From positions 1,488,001-1,552,000 of the forward strand of contig OZ245892.1 of the NCBI GenBank assembly GCA_965229605.1: a stretch of 64,000 bases of DNA, in the 5' to 3' direction. Of this stretch, positions 25,837-34,648 are shown one piece after another; within the stretch, counting starts at the first letter, position 1, and the number at the start of each line of letters is the position of its first letter. The notes below the pieces were generated by a model. The model ran no database searches and was not told the DNA's origin. It worked only from the letters and a program-made list of their open reading frames with translations. This DNA comes from G965229605 sp965229605. GTDB taxonomy: Bacteria > Pseudomonadota > Alphaproteobacteria > CBDDJK01. Both the position numbers and the translations under genes were made by a program.

Positions 25837-26859
25837 TTAATCGTCACCCGTTAAAAGGCCCGTTTCTTGTTTGGTAATTTGATAAGAAAAAAGAAAGCTG
25901 TCAATGGCTTTGATCAATCCCGGCAGTTCTGTTTCAGACATTGGTGATGAAAGCGTCATATCAGCTCTATAATAGCGGTTGAACCAGGTGGCCTGACGTT
26001 TGGCGTAGCGGCGGCTTGCATAGACAGCCTGGTCAATAGCGTCTTCCAGATCAGTCTCCCCACGTGCAACCGAAAGCAATTCGCGCACCCCGATGGCTTT
26101 CAGCAACGGATGGGTGGGTGGCAGGTTTAAGGAACCAATAAAATCAGCCTCCTCCTGCGCGCCCGCGTCAATCATCGCTCGGAAGCGGTGCGCCAGCAGC
26201 TTTTGAAAATCCTCTCCCTGATCATGGCGGATCACTGGCATTAGAAGAATCTGAAAAAAAGAGAGGCAATCCCCGCCAGGTGGAACAGGTGGAAAATGGC
26301 GATGCCACCAGCTGATCCCCTTCCCCGTGGTTTGTAATATTTCAATCGCCCGGGCAAGCCGCTGAGAATCACTGGGGCGGATGGTCGCAGCACTTTCCGG
26401 GTCATGACGGGTCAGAAACTCATGGGCTTTTTCCGGCCCAAAGGTGCGCAGCCGATCACGCACCGCAAAACGAATAGCCGGGGGCGGATCCGGGATGTCG
26501 GACAATCCATCGCGCAATGCTTTCAGATAAAAGCCGCTGCCTCCTGTCACAATCGCAACCCGCTTGCGTGCTGCAATATCCATAATGACGGGCAAAGCCG
26601 CCTCTGCCCAGCGCGCTGCCCCCACCACACCATCAGAAGCCTGCCAGCAACCATAAAGATGATGCGGCACAGCTTCTAGCACTGCTTTATCAGGGGTGGC
26701 ACTCAAGATAGGCAATTCAGCATAACATTGACTGGCATCGGCATTGACAATTTCTCCGCCAACAGAACGGGCCAGCTCAAGGGCAAGACTGGACTTTCCC
26801 GAACCGGTCGGACCCGCCAGCACCAAAACCGGGACAGATTTTGTGGCTAATCGTTCCAC
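25837..26859 (-). CDS. miaA: tRNA dimethylallyltransferase
   Basis: 340 residues. Adds a dimethylallyl group to A37 of tRNAs reading UNN codons. The P-loop is LAGPTGSGKSSLA (about 14-26), followed by NADASQCYAELPILSATP in place of the more common DSMQVY form, then VPHHLYGC, VTGGSGFYLKAL and SDSQRLARAIEI, with the C-terminal YAKRQATWFNR. It heads a minus-strand group with adhC and fghA. The complementary MiaB is not in the window; the nearby MtaB acts on a different modification. Confidence 0.95.
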   Translation of the reverse strand: MERLATKSVPVLVLAGPTGSGKSSLALELARSVGGEIVNADASQCYAELPILSATPDKAVLEAVPHHLYGCWQASDGVVGAARWAEAALPVIMDIAARKRVAIVTGGSGFYLKALRDGLSDIPDPPPAIRFAVRDRLRTFGPEKAHEFLTRHDPESAATIRPSDSQRLARAIEILQTTGKGISWWHRHFPPVPPGGDCLSFFQILLMPVIRHDQGEDFQKLLAHRFRAMIDAGAQEEADFIGSLNLPPTHPLLKAIGVRELLSVARGETDLEDAIDQAVYASRRYAKRQATWFNRYYRADMTLSSPMSETELPGLIKAIDSFLFSYQITKQETGLLTGDD

Positions 26860-26883
26860 ACTACTGTGCCTGAAAAAAGGGGC

Positions 26884-28110
26884 CTAGAAATAGCGCGTCA
26901 GCCTGAGCGTAAAATTGCTGTCTCGCCGCTGCTGATATAAAGGATCCTCCTCTGGCGCAGATAAAAGCCGGGTTTCGGCCTCCAGAACCATCACGCTGCC
27001 AATCCGGGTCTCATAATCTATCGAGCCACTCACCGCCCCGGTCTCTACATCATAAAGCCCGCCAACCAATAATTCACTTTCATCAATATCATTCCAGGTC
27101 ACGCGGGTGCCTGCAAAGACATCGTTATCAAACAGGGTTAAAGGCACCTCGGAATCATCGCGGGTGTCATAAAGACCCTCAGCCAAAAGCCCGACATCAA
27201 TGCCCGTCTCACCTAGATCAAAAAATGTATATTCAAACCCGGCAACCGTTGAAAAAATCGATTCTGCACTTTGGCTGGCGGCGGTGGCCTCAAATTTCAG
27301 CAACCAGGCGTCGGAGGTCCATTGCACATCCAGCCCGCCCTGGCTCAGACGCTGATAGGTTGGAATCAAACTTTCCCCATCAGCACTTGGTGTAAAAAAA
27401 GGATCACGCCCGGTGCCCGCAAATAGATGCGCCCCGACATCAAACATATCAATCTGGTGTTTATAGCGCAGGGCTACATCCCCGGCAGTTTCCTCCGCGC
27501 TGCGCTCATAGCGGGCATTGTCGGTATCAACAACCAGCGAAGAACGCTGACGTCCATCTTCACCCGGAAAAGTGCGCTCTCGAAAATAAGGCAGATAGAA
27601 AAACTCGATACGTCCAATATCGGTAAATTTGCCCAAACGCAGCAAACTCTGTCCCAGCTTGTCGCCTTCATCACCATTCTCGACCGTATCAAACTGATTG
27701 ATCACATCAACAACATTATGACTTTCAGCAACCCCCCAGAAAACCTGCGCATTGCCTGCCAGCACGTCAAATTCAGGCAACCGCTGGCTATAGCTGAGTT
27801 CTCTTAAATCAAAATGGGTTCGCTCGGAATCCTCTCCGTCCAGGCGCAAAAAAGGCTTCACCCGGACCCGACGCTTGCGATCATCAGACGTCCAGCGACC
27901 ATCTCCACTCAAAATAAAAGACGGTTGCAGTGAATCCAGCTGGCCCTCATAGGCCGGGCTTTGCGGGAAAAAGCGCAACTCCCCGCCCAGACTTGGGGTA
28001 AAACTGGGCTGACCAGCTTTACTTGCAGGGGGAGTGACCAGACATCCGGCCACCAGAACGATGAGGCTAAAAACTTTAAAGCTGGCTAAGCGCAGACGGT
28101 TTGAATTCAT
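26884..28110 (-). CDS. Predicted outer-membrane beta-barrel protein of an RND/LolA-like cassette
   Basis: About 408 residues from ATG 28110. An N-terminal hydrophobic export signal (LASFKVFSLIVLVAGC) is followed by alternating polar/hydrophobic strands with many aromatic and Asp/Arg turn residues, ending in RLTRYF, the terminal-Phe signature of outer-membrane barrels. The signal could instead be a lipobox (VAGC), or a type I signal cut after SKA. I do not recognise the family by name. The 5' end overlaps the LolA-like gene by about 35 bases; in-frame ATGs at 28137 and 28116 are alternatives. With that gene and the RND exporter it looks like an envelope lipid- or small-molecule-handling cassette; the cargo is unknown. 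Confidence 0.7.
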   Translation of the reverse strand: MNSNRLRLASFKVFSLIVLVAGCLVTPPASKAGQPSFTPSLGGELRFFPQSPAYEGQLDSLQPSFILSGDGRWTSDDRKRRVRVKPFLRLDGEDSERTHFDLRELSYSQRLPEFDVLAGNAQVFWGVAESHNVVDVINQFDTVENGDEGDKLGQSLLRLGKFTDIGRIEFFYLPYFRERTFPGEDGRQRSSLVVDTDNARYERSAEETAGDVALRYKHQIDMFDVGAHLFAGTGRDPFFTPSADGESLIPTYQRLSQGGLDVQWTSDAWLLKFEATAASQSAESIFSTVAGFEYTFFDLGETGIDVGLLAEGLYDTRDDSEVPLTLFDNDVFAGTRVTWNDIDESELLVGGLYDVETGAVSGSIDYETRIGSVMVLEAETRLLSAPEEDPLYQQRRDSNFTLRLTRYF

Positions 28111-28882
28111 TATCATCAAGCGTGATTCCAAACTCATAGGATTCTGCGCGCAAGGTCGTGCTTTTACCCGTTAAATGATTATCCATCTGCTGCACCAGCG
28201 GGCGATAGATGGTGCCGCCGTAATTTTCAAATTCCTGCTGGATCAAGGTTTTGAAATGGGTTCCCCCACGGTTATAAAACTCGATCTTGCGGATCTGATT
28301 GATCTCCTGATCAACATAGGCAATCAGCTGGGTATAGCCAGAACGCTTATAAAGCGGGACCTGCTTGACCTTGTCCACCGTCCTCCCGTCCAGCGTGGTT
28401 TCTTCAAGCCATTCATACTCGTATTTGCCAAGCTCACCTGCTGTCAAATCTTCAAAGGCAAACTCGGAGCCTACAAATGGCCCGGATTTATTAGACGATG
28501 AAATCCGCTTTACCCGCGCCAGTTCGGGGAGATAAAGCCATTGATCATCCGATTCCAGGATTTTGGCATGCGATAAAAGCGCGGTGCCTTCAACATCCGG
28601 CGGCGTGAAAAAGAGAGTGACCGACTTATCCCCTACATCGTCATTGGGTTTTTCCTGAGTCTTTATTTCCAGGGTCCGGGTGGTTGTCTGCCCGGCTGCA
28701 TTTTTCAAGACCATCTCCAGCACGGCAATGCTGCTGCCAAAGCCTTTATCCATGCGATCAGCCTGTGCGGCGATGCGATAGCCTTTTTCTTGTGCGGTTT
28801 CCGCATGGAGCGAGGTTTGAAAAATCAACAACCCCAAGAGTGAAAAGCCCAATAAAGAAAAATAGAGACGCGATTTTTTCAT
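28076..28882 (-). CDS. LolA-like outer membrane lipoprotein-sorting protein
   Basis: 268 residues with a signal peptide (LLGFSLLGLLIFQTSLHAET, cut after HAE or HA). The body matches the periplasmic LolA-like family often encoded beside MMPL/RND exporters: TLFFTPPDVEGTALLSH, QWLYLPELARVKRISSSNK, FVGSEFAFEDLTAGELGKY and a C-terminal RAESYEFGITLDDNEFKP. LolA folds carry lipidic molecules in a half-barrel, so a role in ferrying a hydrophobic substrate across the periplasm is likely. It overlaps the start of the barrel-like gene downstream and the stop of the RND gene upstream (4 bases), showing tight coupling. Confidence 0.85.
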   Translation of the reverse strand: MKKSRLYFSLLGFSLLGLLIFQTSLHAETAQEKGYRIAAQADRMDKGFGSSIAVLEMVLKNAAGQTTTRTLEIKTQEKPNDDVGDKSVTLFFTPPDVEGTALLSHAKILESDDQWLYLPELARVKRISSSNKSGPFVGSEFAFEDLTAGELGKYEYEWLEETTLDGRTVDKVKQVPLYKRSGYTQLIAYVDQEINQIRKIEFYNRGGTHFKTLIQQEFENYGGTIYRPLVQQMDNHLTGKSTTLRAESYEFGITLDDNEFKPSALSQL

Positions 28883-31227
28883 GAAACATCCCCTTTGCTT
28901 TGTTGATCTCTGAATGACAGCAAAGCTGGCAAGGCCAGAAAATTGATGAACATGGCCAGCATGATCGCCAGCCCTGTGACCAGCCCGGTATCGACGTTGG
29001 GCTTGAAGGAGGAGGTGGCCAAGAAGGCAAAGCCTGCTGCCAGAATGATGGTTGTGGCAAAAATAGCGGTCCCGGCGGTATCAAAGGCATAAAGGATACT
29101 GTCATGCACGGATTTTTCCTGATGGCGATAGGCCTGCATATATTTTGAAATTAGATGGACGGTATCATCGATCACCAGCCCGACCGCGATGGCTCCGACG
29201 ATGGCGATAGAAAAACCGACTGTGCCGGAGAGAATGGCCCATAGTCCGAAGGTCGCCAGGATTGGTGCTGCATTAAGTACGACACTTAAAAGCCCGATAC
29301 CGATGGATCTGAACGAAAGAGCCATGATGACAAAAATAGCCCCGACCAGCACCAGGCTACCTTTGAACATGGATTGAATATTGCGGTCTGCGATATAGTT
29401 AAACAGGGTGGTATTTCCGGTTGCAGCGACATTTGCGCCGGAGGTGCTATTGCTATTGACCCAGGTGACGGCCCGTTCAAGCAGAGTCCGGGCTTCAACG
29501 GTTGAGACATCTTTGATGGTTGCGGTTACGCGGGTGCGCTGGCGGTCGATATCGATACGGTCATTGAGGTCCAGCCCGTAGGGCAGCGAGAGTTCATAGA
29601 CCAGCAGATATTGACTGGCGAGTTTTCGGTTATCGGGGATACGATAGAAGGATTCCTGATCGGCATTGAGGTTTTTATTCAATCGTTTCATGATGTCCGA
29701 GATTGAATAGACATGGGCGACTTCTGGCTGAGTTTTCAGCCATTCGGCGAAGCGATTGACGTCTTCGAGAAAGGCCGGTTCCAGCACCCCTTGAGACCGG
29801 GTTGAATCGACAATAAATTCGATATTGTCGGTTCCGAAATAGGGGCGGGTTGCGTCGATTGAATCGCGAATATCGATGCCCTTTGCGAAATATTTTGACC
29901 AGACATCGTTGAATTCAAGGCGCGGGATCAGCAAGATAGCGGCCCCGCAAAAAAGAACCGTCACCCCCAAAGCTGCACGGCGTTGTGTATATACCATCTG
30001 GCCAATCCAGTAGGCCATGCCCTTTTGTGCAGCTTCATTTTCGATGGCTTTATATTTCAAAGGCAATAGCCGCATGATGGCGGGCAGAAAAGTCAGCGAC
30101 AGCACCCAGGCGATCAGAATACCGGCTGCGGTGATATTGCCCAGATGATGGAAAGGCGGGGCGTCTGAAAAATTCAGACTGAGGAAACCGGCAATGGTTG
30201 TGATGGAGGTCAAGGTCACGGGGAAAGTATTGGTCGCTGTGGCTTCAATGATGGCCGCCTGTTTTTCCATTCCGCGTTGCATACGCTGGCGAAAAGCCGA
30301 CATGATATGGACGGTATCGGCAACCGCGATGGTGAGAATAATCGTCATGGCGGCGATAGAAATCGGGGTGAGCTGCACCCCGATCCAGCCACCAAAGCCC
30401 ATACCGAAAATGGTTGAAAAGAAAACAATCAGCAGCCCGGCGAGAGTCGCCAGAACCGAGCGCAGCATAATGATCATAACGCTGGTGATAATCAGATACA
30501 TAATCGGAGTCAGCGTGGCGGCATCTTCCATGCCGACTTCGCTAAATGCTGAGGAAAGCATGGAAGCCCCGGTAAGCCGCACCTCAACATCCGGATGGTC
30601 TGCCATGATCTGATCGCGAATTTCGCGGGCTTTGACGGCAGCACCCAGCACATCTTCAGCGATGCTGCGGTCGACTTGTAAAACCGCATTGATGATAGTC
30701 GCTTCGCCGCCTTCCGATGTAACAAAGCGATGCAAAAGCGGCTCATTTTCAGCAATCATCTGTAATCGCTGCATCTGGCCGGGATAATCAATTTCACTTT
30801 TGTCAAAGATCAAATCTTCAACAATCAAATCATCACCTTCAGCATAGGTGTGCTGAAAATTGGTCAGACTGTCCACTCTTGAAACAAACGGCAGGTTCCA
30901 GGCCTGCGTGGTGATATCGTGAACCGCCGCAATCACATGCGGTTGATAAATTGTGCCTTGTTTGGGGAAGACAACAAAGGTGATATTATCAGCTTTGCCA
31001 TAGGTGGCTTCAAAAGCCAGAAACCTTTGTAATTCGGGATTATCATCGCCGAAGAAAATCTGGTAATCGCCCGAGAATTTTAAATATTGCCCGCCAAAGC
31101 CGCCAGCAAGCACAAGCAGAAGACATAAGGCGAGGGTCAGGAATTTGCGCTGCACTGAAAAAGTCGCAAGACCTGTTCCCCATCGTTCAACTGTGCGTGC
31201 AATCTGAGCCATCTTTGTCCCTTTCAA
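28879..31227 (-). CDS. RND-superfamily exporter, MMPL/COG1033 type
   Basis: 782 residues, with two homologous halves each of one helix, a large periplasmic domain and five more helices. The characteristic helix-4 strings are VADTVHIMSAFRQRMQRG in the first half and VIDDTVHLISKYMQAYRH in the second; the Asp residues there serve the proton relay. Members include lipid, hopanoid and sterol exporters as well as uncharacterised ones. Clustering with a LolA-like periplasmic protein and a predicted barrel supports envelope lipid export. No adaptor (MFP) or TolC gene is adjacent, as is typical for this branch. Confidence 0.9.
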   Translation of the reverse strand: MKGTKMAQIARTVERWGTGLATFSVQRKFLTLALCLLLVLAGGFGGQYLKFSGDYQIFFGDDNPELQRFLAFEATYGKADNITFVVFPKQGTIYQPHVIAAVHDITTQAWNLPFVSRVDSLTNFQHTYAEGDDLIVEDLIFDKSEIDYPGQMQRLQMIAENEPLLHRFVTSEGGEATIINAVLQVDRSIAEDVLGAAVKAREIRDQIMADHPDVEVRLTGASMLSSAFSEVGMEDAATLTPIMYLIITSVMIIMLRSVLATLAGLLIVFFSTIFGMGFGGWIGVQLTPISIAAMTIILTIAVADTVHIMSAFRQRMQRGMEKQAAIIEATATNTFPVTLTSITTIAGFLSLNFSDAPPFHHLGNITAAGILIAWVLSLTFLPAIMRLLPLKYKAIENEAAQKGMAYWIGQMVYTQRRAALGVTVLFCGAAILLIPRLEFNDVWSKYFAKGIDIRDSIDATRPYFGTDNIEFIVDSTRSQGVLEPAFLEDVNRFAEWLKTQPEVAHVYSISDIMKRLNKNLNADQESFYRIPDNRKLASQYLLVYELSLPYGLDLNDRIDIDRQRTRVTATIKDVSTVEARTLLERAVTWVNSNSTSGANVAATGNTTLFNYIADRNIQSMFKGSLVLVGAIFVIMALSFRSIGIGLLSVVLNAAPILATFGLWAILSGTVGFSIAIVGAIAVGLVIDDTVHLISKYMQAYRHQEKSVHDSILYAFDTAGTAIFATTIILAAGFAFLATSSFKPNVDTGLVTGLAIMLAMFINFLALPALLSFRDQQSKGDVS

Positions 31228-31262
31228 ATCCTCAAACAGAGGATGAGTCTATAATAAATGAC

Positions 31263-31784
31263 CTATAATAAATGAACGCTCACGCCAAGGCCTTTAAGCA
31301 GGCGTATTAAATCTGGCCCGGACAGGCCAACTGTCTGATCATTGCGCAAAGGATGGGCGTTCAGACGATCCGCAGCCTCCAGCCCGGATTCCAGATAGAA
31401 AGAGACATTCTTTTCCGGGTCATTGACCAGTGCCAGCGGAGTCACAGAGCCTGGCCGCACCCCCAAGCAGGCCCATAGAGCATCAGGACTGGCAAAGCTG
31501 AGATTTCCCGACGCCCCGATGAGAGGGCGGATTGCTTTTAAATCCACCTGTGTTTTATCACGCAGGGTCAAAAGATAATAATTACGCTTGCGGTCACGCA
31601 AAAATAAATTCTTGATATGAGTTCCCGGCAAAGGCTCACACCATTTTTGCGCTTCTTCAACCGTAAAGACCGGGGGGTGATGATGCAGGGAATAGCTGAT
31701 CCCTTTTTCATCCAAAAGCGCAATCAGACCTTGATCATCATATTGCGGGATCAACTCTTCTTGCGGGACCAGTTCTTCGCTCAT
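31263..31784 (-). CDS. Prolyl-tRNA editing deacylase (ProXp-ala / YbaK-like)
   Basis: 173 residues. A stand-alone aminoacyl-tRNA deacylase that hydrolyses mischarged tRNA-Pro, probably Ala-tRNA-Pro. Visible features are HHHPPVFTVEEAQ (about 34-46), PGTHIKNLFLRDRKRNYYLL with the key Lys of the INS-like family, SFASPDALWACLGVRPGSVT (a conserved GxxPGxV-type loop, here GVRPGSV) and VSFYLESGLEAADRLNAHPL. The family is close to but distinct from YbaK, which acts on Cys-tRNA-Pro. It begins on the last base of the LpoB-like gene. Confidence 0.88.
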   Translation of the reverse strand: MSEELVPQEELIPQYDDQGLIALLDEKGISYSLHHHPPVFTVEEAQKWCEPLPGTHIKNLFLRDRKRNYYLLTLRDKTQVDLKAIRPLIGASGNLSFASPDALWACLGVRPGSVTPLALVNDPEKNVSFYLESGLEAADRLNAHPLRNDQTVGLSGPDLIRLLKGLGVSVHLL

Positions 31785-32344
31785 CAGAATAACGTGCGCG
31801 CGGTTTTCTTATAGCTGCGCTGCGTACTCCATGACCCCAGATATTCATCGGTCATGAAATTATGCAGTTCAAAGCGCAGTTCATAATCCACCTGTTTTGC
31901 ACTTCCCCTGGTGGACACACTTGATTTCAAAACCGTATGGATAGCATAGGTCTGATCATCTTGCAGCGACTTGAATATCCGGATGCGCGGGTCGGTCAAC
32001 AGGACTTCGACAATCTGGTCGGTCAGGTCCGACACCCGCAAACGTTCGTTTTCGGTGAGGTTACGGACTTTGCCAATGATCACCTTATAGCTGTCCTGAT
32101 TACGAAACAAACGGTCACTTGCCAGCATATCAGCCGCAACATCATCGGCCATATCACGAAAATCCTGAAGGGTAAGATCGGTTGAAAGACGGGTTGCTGT
32201 TTGCTCTTCACGCAAGGCCCCGTCTTGCTCTGAATCAATGATATAGACTTTGCCGCCGCCCGCAAGCGACTGACAGCCCGCAACCATCAAAATCAACAAA
32301 AGCCCGCAAAGGCGTTGGACATAAGATCGTGTAAAAATACGCAC
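31784..32344 (-). CDS. LpoB-like lipoprotein (penicillin-binding protein activator family)
   Basis: 186 residues. A lipoprotein signal with lipobox VAGC (Cys at about 24) is followed by a compact domain: LTLQDFRDMADDVAADMLAS, a strand block YKVIIGKVRNLTENERLRV, DLTDQIVEVLLTDPRIRIFK and DYELRFELHNFMTDEYLGSW. This matches the LpoB/CsgG-related fold that stimulates PBP1b-type peptidoglycan synthases from the outer membrane. LpoB itself is mainly described in gammaproteobacteria, so the exact role here is inferred from the fold. A 186-bp gap upstream contains a terminator for the neighbouring operon. Confidence 0.75.
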   Translation of the reverse strand: MRIFTRSYVQRLCGLLLILMVAGCQSLAGGGKVYIIDSEQDGALREEQTATRLSTDLTLQDFRDMADDVAADMLASDRLFRNQDSYKVIIGKVRNLTENERLRVSDLTDQIVEVLLTDPRIRIFKSLQDDQTYAIHTVLKSSVSTRGSAKQVDYELRFELHNFMTDEYLGSWSTQRSYKKTARTLF

Positions 32345-32444
32345 CTTTTTCTCTCCACTGCATAAAGCCTGATGTAAGGGCTATATCGTGCATGGGTGGA
32401 GATGTAAATATTTCCGTTAAAATGTCCTGTAATAAAGGCCCCAT

Positions 32445-32482
32445 AAAAAAAGAGGCCTGATGACAAGCACCAGACCTCTTTC
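32445..32482 (-). terminator. Rho-independent terminator of the methylated-amine gene set
   Basis: On the minus strand AAAGAGGTCTG and CAGGCCTCTTT pair with one mismatch around an 11-base loop and are followed by seven T. It lies 49 bases past the stop of the OpuAC-type gene and should end transcription of the operon running from 40806 to 32531. Confidence 0.85.
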
Positions 32483-32530
32483 AACTTAAAAGGACTTTAT
32501 ACTTACATGGTCCGAATTACATCGTCCCAA

Positions 32531-33481
32531 TTACATCGTCCAGGGCTTCCAGACATCCTGATTAGCCTCAAGCCAGGCCGTGGCAGCGTCTTCGGGTTCC
32601 ATTTCATCAATATCAACCAGCTTGGCCATTTCAGCAATCTGCGGGTTGGTGAATGAAATATCCTGCAAGAGCTTGTAAGCCCGGGGCCATTTGTCCTTCA
32701 TGCCGTCCCAGGCTGCCTTTTTCAGATAGCCATCCGGCGGATTGCCGCAGTCATAGGTGGCATTCGGGTTGGGGCCAAGACTGGCGTCTTCTTTGCAGCC
32801 TTCAAAATAGGTCGGGAATTCGACAAATTCACCGGGCCAGACCGCTTCCGCAAAGTTTGGCGTCCAGTTAAACAGCACCACCGGACGTTCTGTGGCTTCA
32901 GCAGATTTGACCTCGGCCCAAAGGGCGGCGGCTGAACCGGCGTTGACCACCGTGAAATTCATGCCAAGCCCTTCAACCCGCTCAACATCATGTTTGAGCC
33001 AGTCAACCGGCCCGCCAAGGAAACGTCCTTTATCGCCGGTTTCAGGGGTCGCAAATAAATGGGCACATTCATTCAGGGCTTCCCAGTCCGGCAGGCCCGG
33101 GCAGGCTTTCTTGGTCCAGAGCGGATACCACCAGTCTTCACGGGTGATGGCATTATGATCGCCGGCATCTTCAATGCCGCCCTTGGCAAGGGCTTCATTA
33201 AAGGCCGTGCCAAAGGCCCCTTCCCAGACTTCCATTTCCAGCGTGACATCGCCAAGCCGGATTGATTCATAGACAGCCTGGCTGTCGGTTGAAACCAGCT
33301 CGACATTATTGCCGATGCCTTCCATCATCTGTTTGACGATATGCGTCATAACAATCTGGCTGGACCAGTTATGGGTTGCGATAACAATGGGATCGGAACT
33401 GTCAGCCGCCTTCGCAGGACTGGAAAGCGCCACCCCGAGGCCCAATCCAACAGCTGTCACACAAGATAGTAATTTGTTCAT
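32531..33481 (-). CDS. OpuAC-type periplasmic binding protein (betaine/TMAO-like)
   Basis: 316 residues with a cleavable signal peptide ending in SPAKA. The mature protein has the OpuAC fold: IVIATHNWSSQIVMTHIV, LGDVTLEMEVWEG and VVLFNWTPNFAEAVWPGEF. It is rich in Trp, consistent with an aromatic cage for a trimethylammonium group. The block PNATYDCGNPPDGYLKKAAW resembles my recollection of TMAO-binding TmoX-type proteins, so TMAO is as plausible as glycine betaine. No permease or ATPase genes (TmoV/W or ProV/W) are beside it. Two hairpins upstream (33512-33548) separate it from the rest of the operon and may set its expression level. Confidence 0.85.
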   Translation of the reverse strand: MNKLLSCVTAVGLGLGVALSSPAKAADSSDPIVIATHNWSSQIVMTHIVKQMMEGIGNNVELVSTDSQAVYESIRLGDVTLEMEVWEGAFGTAFNEALAKGGIEDAGDHNAITREDWWYPLWTKKACPGLPDWEALNECAHLFATPETGDKGRFLGGPVDWLKHDVERVEGLGMNFTVVNAGSAAALWAEVKSAEATERPVVLFNWTPNFAEAVWPGEFVEFPTYFEGCKEDASLGPNPNATYDCGNPPDGYLKKAAWDGMKDKWPRAYKLLQDISFTNPQIAEMAKLVDIDEMEPEDAATAWLEANQDVWKPWTM

Positions 33482-33511
33482 TTCTCTCTCCTTTTGAACA
33501 ATACTGAGGGC

Positions 33512-33548
33512 GACCCGTAGCGGGTCAAAAATGCGCTGAAACCAGCGC
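33512..33548 (-). promoter_or_regulatory. Two consecutive hairpins before the binding-protein gene
   Basis: Read on the minus strand, GCGCTG-GTTT-CAGCGC (33548-33533) is followed by ATTTTTGA and then by GACCCG-CTA-CGGGTC (33526-33512). The first is terminator-like, with five T. Their place between the 184-residue gene and the binding-protein gene fits partial termination or mRNA-end stabilisation, a common way to adjust binding-protein abundance. Function not shown. Confidence 0.75.
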
Positions 33549-33594
33549 GGTAAACAGGTTTATTATTCTGGTTCATTTCTTTAGACTTATTTGT

Positions 33595-34149
33595 TCAGGT
33601 CTTTATTCCTTCTTGTTCAGGGACCCATTCGGGGCGAAAGGACAGAACCTGGCAATCAGCAGGCAGGGCCGGGTTGAACAGATAATTATGCCACCAGACA
33701 GCCTGATAGCCCGGGTCATCAGACGGTCGCAACTGCACATCACAAGGCAGATCAAAATGATGCCCATAGGCGTCAAAGACCAGCCGTGTCTTGCCGCTGC
33801 GGCATAAATCTTTGGCCAGTTTTGATCCGGCGGCAAAGGTCGAATAGAGGCAATTTTCAAAACTGCTGGCATCCTGATAGTAACCGGCAGAAAGGAATTT
33901 CAATATTTTTTCCAGCCGGATAGCCGGATCAGTCGTGGATCGGGCCATATGCTGAAATTCCGGCGTCGTTGAGTGATCACTCCGTTTGATCAGCACGGTG
34001 ATAATCTGGCCCAAAGATTCGGTTGAGGCCGCTGATTTGACAGGATAGATGGCTGGCGCAATTCCGGCATCAGGCCGCCCGCCTGCTTCGCGTGCCAGCG
34101 ACTGCCGCACCCGACATTGCCAGGCCAGAAATGTGCGCGCTCCTGCCAT
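33595..34149 (-). CDS. Unknown protein in the methylated-amine gene set (184 aa)
   Basis: 184 residues; I do not recognise a family. No signal peptide or membrane segment is visible. It begins ARTFLAWQCRVRQSLAR and has five cysteines spread singly (QCR, NCL, LCR, PCD, DCQ), plus DAYGHHFDLPCDVQLR and YQAVWWHNYLFNP near the C-terminus. It does not look like the gamma subunit of heterotetrameric sarcosine oxidase or N-methylglutamate dehydrogenase, although it occupies a comparable place. It is preceded by a good ribosome site (GGAGGG) and lies 32 bases after the 138-residue gene, so it is very probably cotranscribed with the glutamate-synthase-like genes. Confidence 0.7.
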   Translation of the reverse strand: MAGARTFLAWQCRVRQSLAREAGGRPDAGIAPAIYPVKSAASTESLGQIITVLIKRSDHSTTPEFQHMARSTTDPAIRLEKILKFLSAGYYQDASSFENCLYSTFAAGSKLAKDLCRSGKTRLVFDAYGHHFDLPCDVQLRPSDDPGYQAVWWHNYLFNPALPADCQVLSFRPEWVPEQEGIKT

Positions 34150-34181
34150 AATACAAACACACCCTCCTGGAGTCAGGACTC

Positions 34182-34598
34182 CTAAAACTTCATATAGGCC
34201 TTACGCAACGTCACCAGCGGATGCCGGTCAGACATCTGGAATTTTACAAGAAATTCACGGGCGATCATATCGCGGTCCTGCTGGTTATCCGGCAGATCAA
34301 CCGAGTCCGGCACCCGCACCCAGCCGTTGATATTGCGATCAAACACCGCAGCATTGCCTTCTTCATAGCCCATATGGACATCTTCAAGCCAGTTGAGATC
34401 ATCCCAGCCCATGGTTTCCATATAGGTTTTCAAGAAAGGGGTCAGACGCGAATAATCCGGCACCAGATTCACATCATAACGATAGCCGATATGCTGACCG
34501 ATTTCTTTTTCACGCTCGGAATCAAGGCCCGATGCATCCTTCATGAATTGATCGACTTCCTTGATTTCTGAGCCTTTATAACTGGTTCCTGCCATCAT
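34182..34598 (-). CDS. Unknown acidic protein in the methylated-amine gene set (138 aa)
   Basis: 138 residues, acidic, no cysteine, no export signal. I do not recognise it. Visible parts are GSEIKEVDQFMKDASGLDSE, RYDVNLVPDYSRLTPFLKTY, WDDLNWLEDVHMGYEEGNAA and a C-terminal FLVKFQMSDRHPLVTLRKAY. It is not the zinc-binding delta subunit of sarcosine oxidase, which would carry Cys pairs. The start is one of two adjacent in-frame ATGs (34598 or 34595) with AAGG just upstream. It lies 50 bases downstream of the FMN-binding glutamate-synthase-like gene; the arrangement suggests an accessory subunit or a related enzyme. Confidence 0.7.
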   Translation of the reverse strand: MMAGTSYKGSEIKEVDQFMKDASGLDSEREKEIGQHIGYRYDVNLVPDYSRLTPFLKTYMETMGWDDLNWLEDVHMGYEEGNAAVFDRNINGWVRVPDSVDLPDNQQDRDMIAREFLVKFQMSDRHPLVTLRKAYMKF

Positions 34599-34648
34599 TC
34601 ATTCCTTTTTGTCTTGTCCTCTTTATCGCGCGAAATTCTCGCACACGT

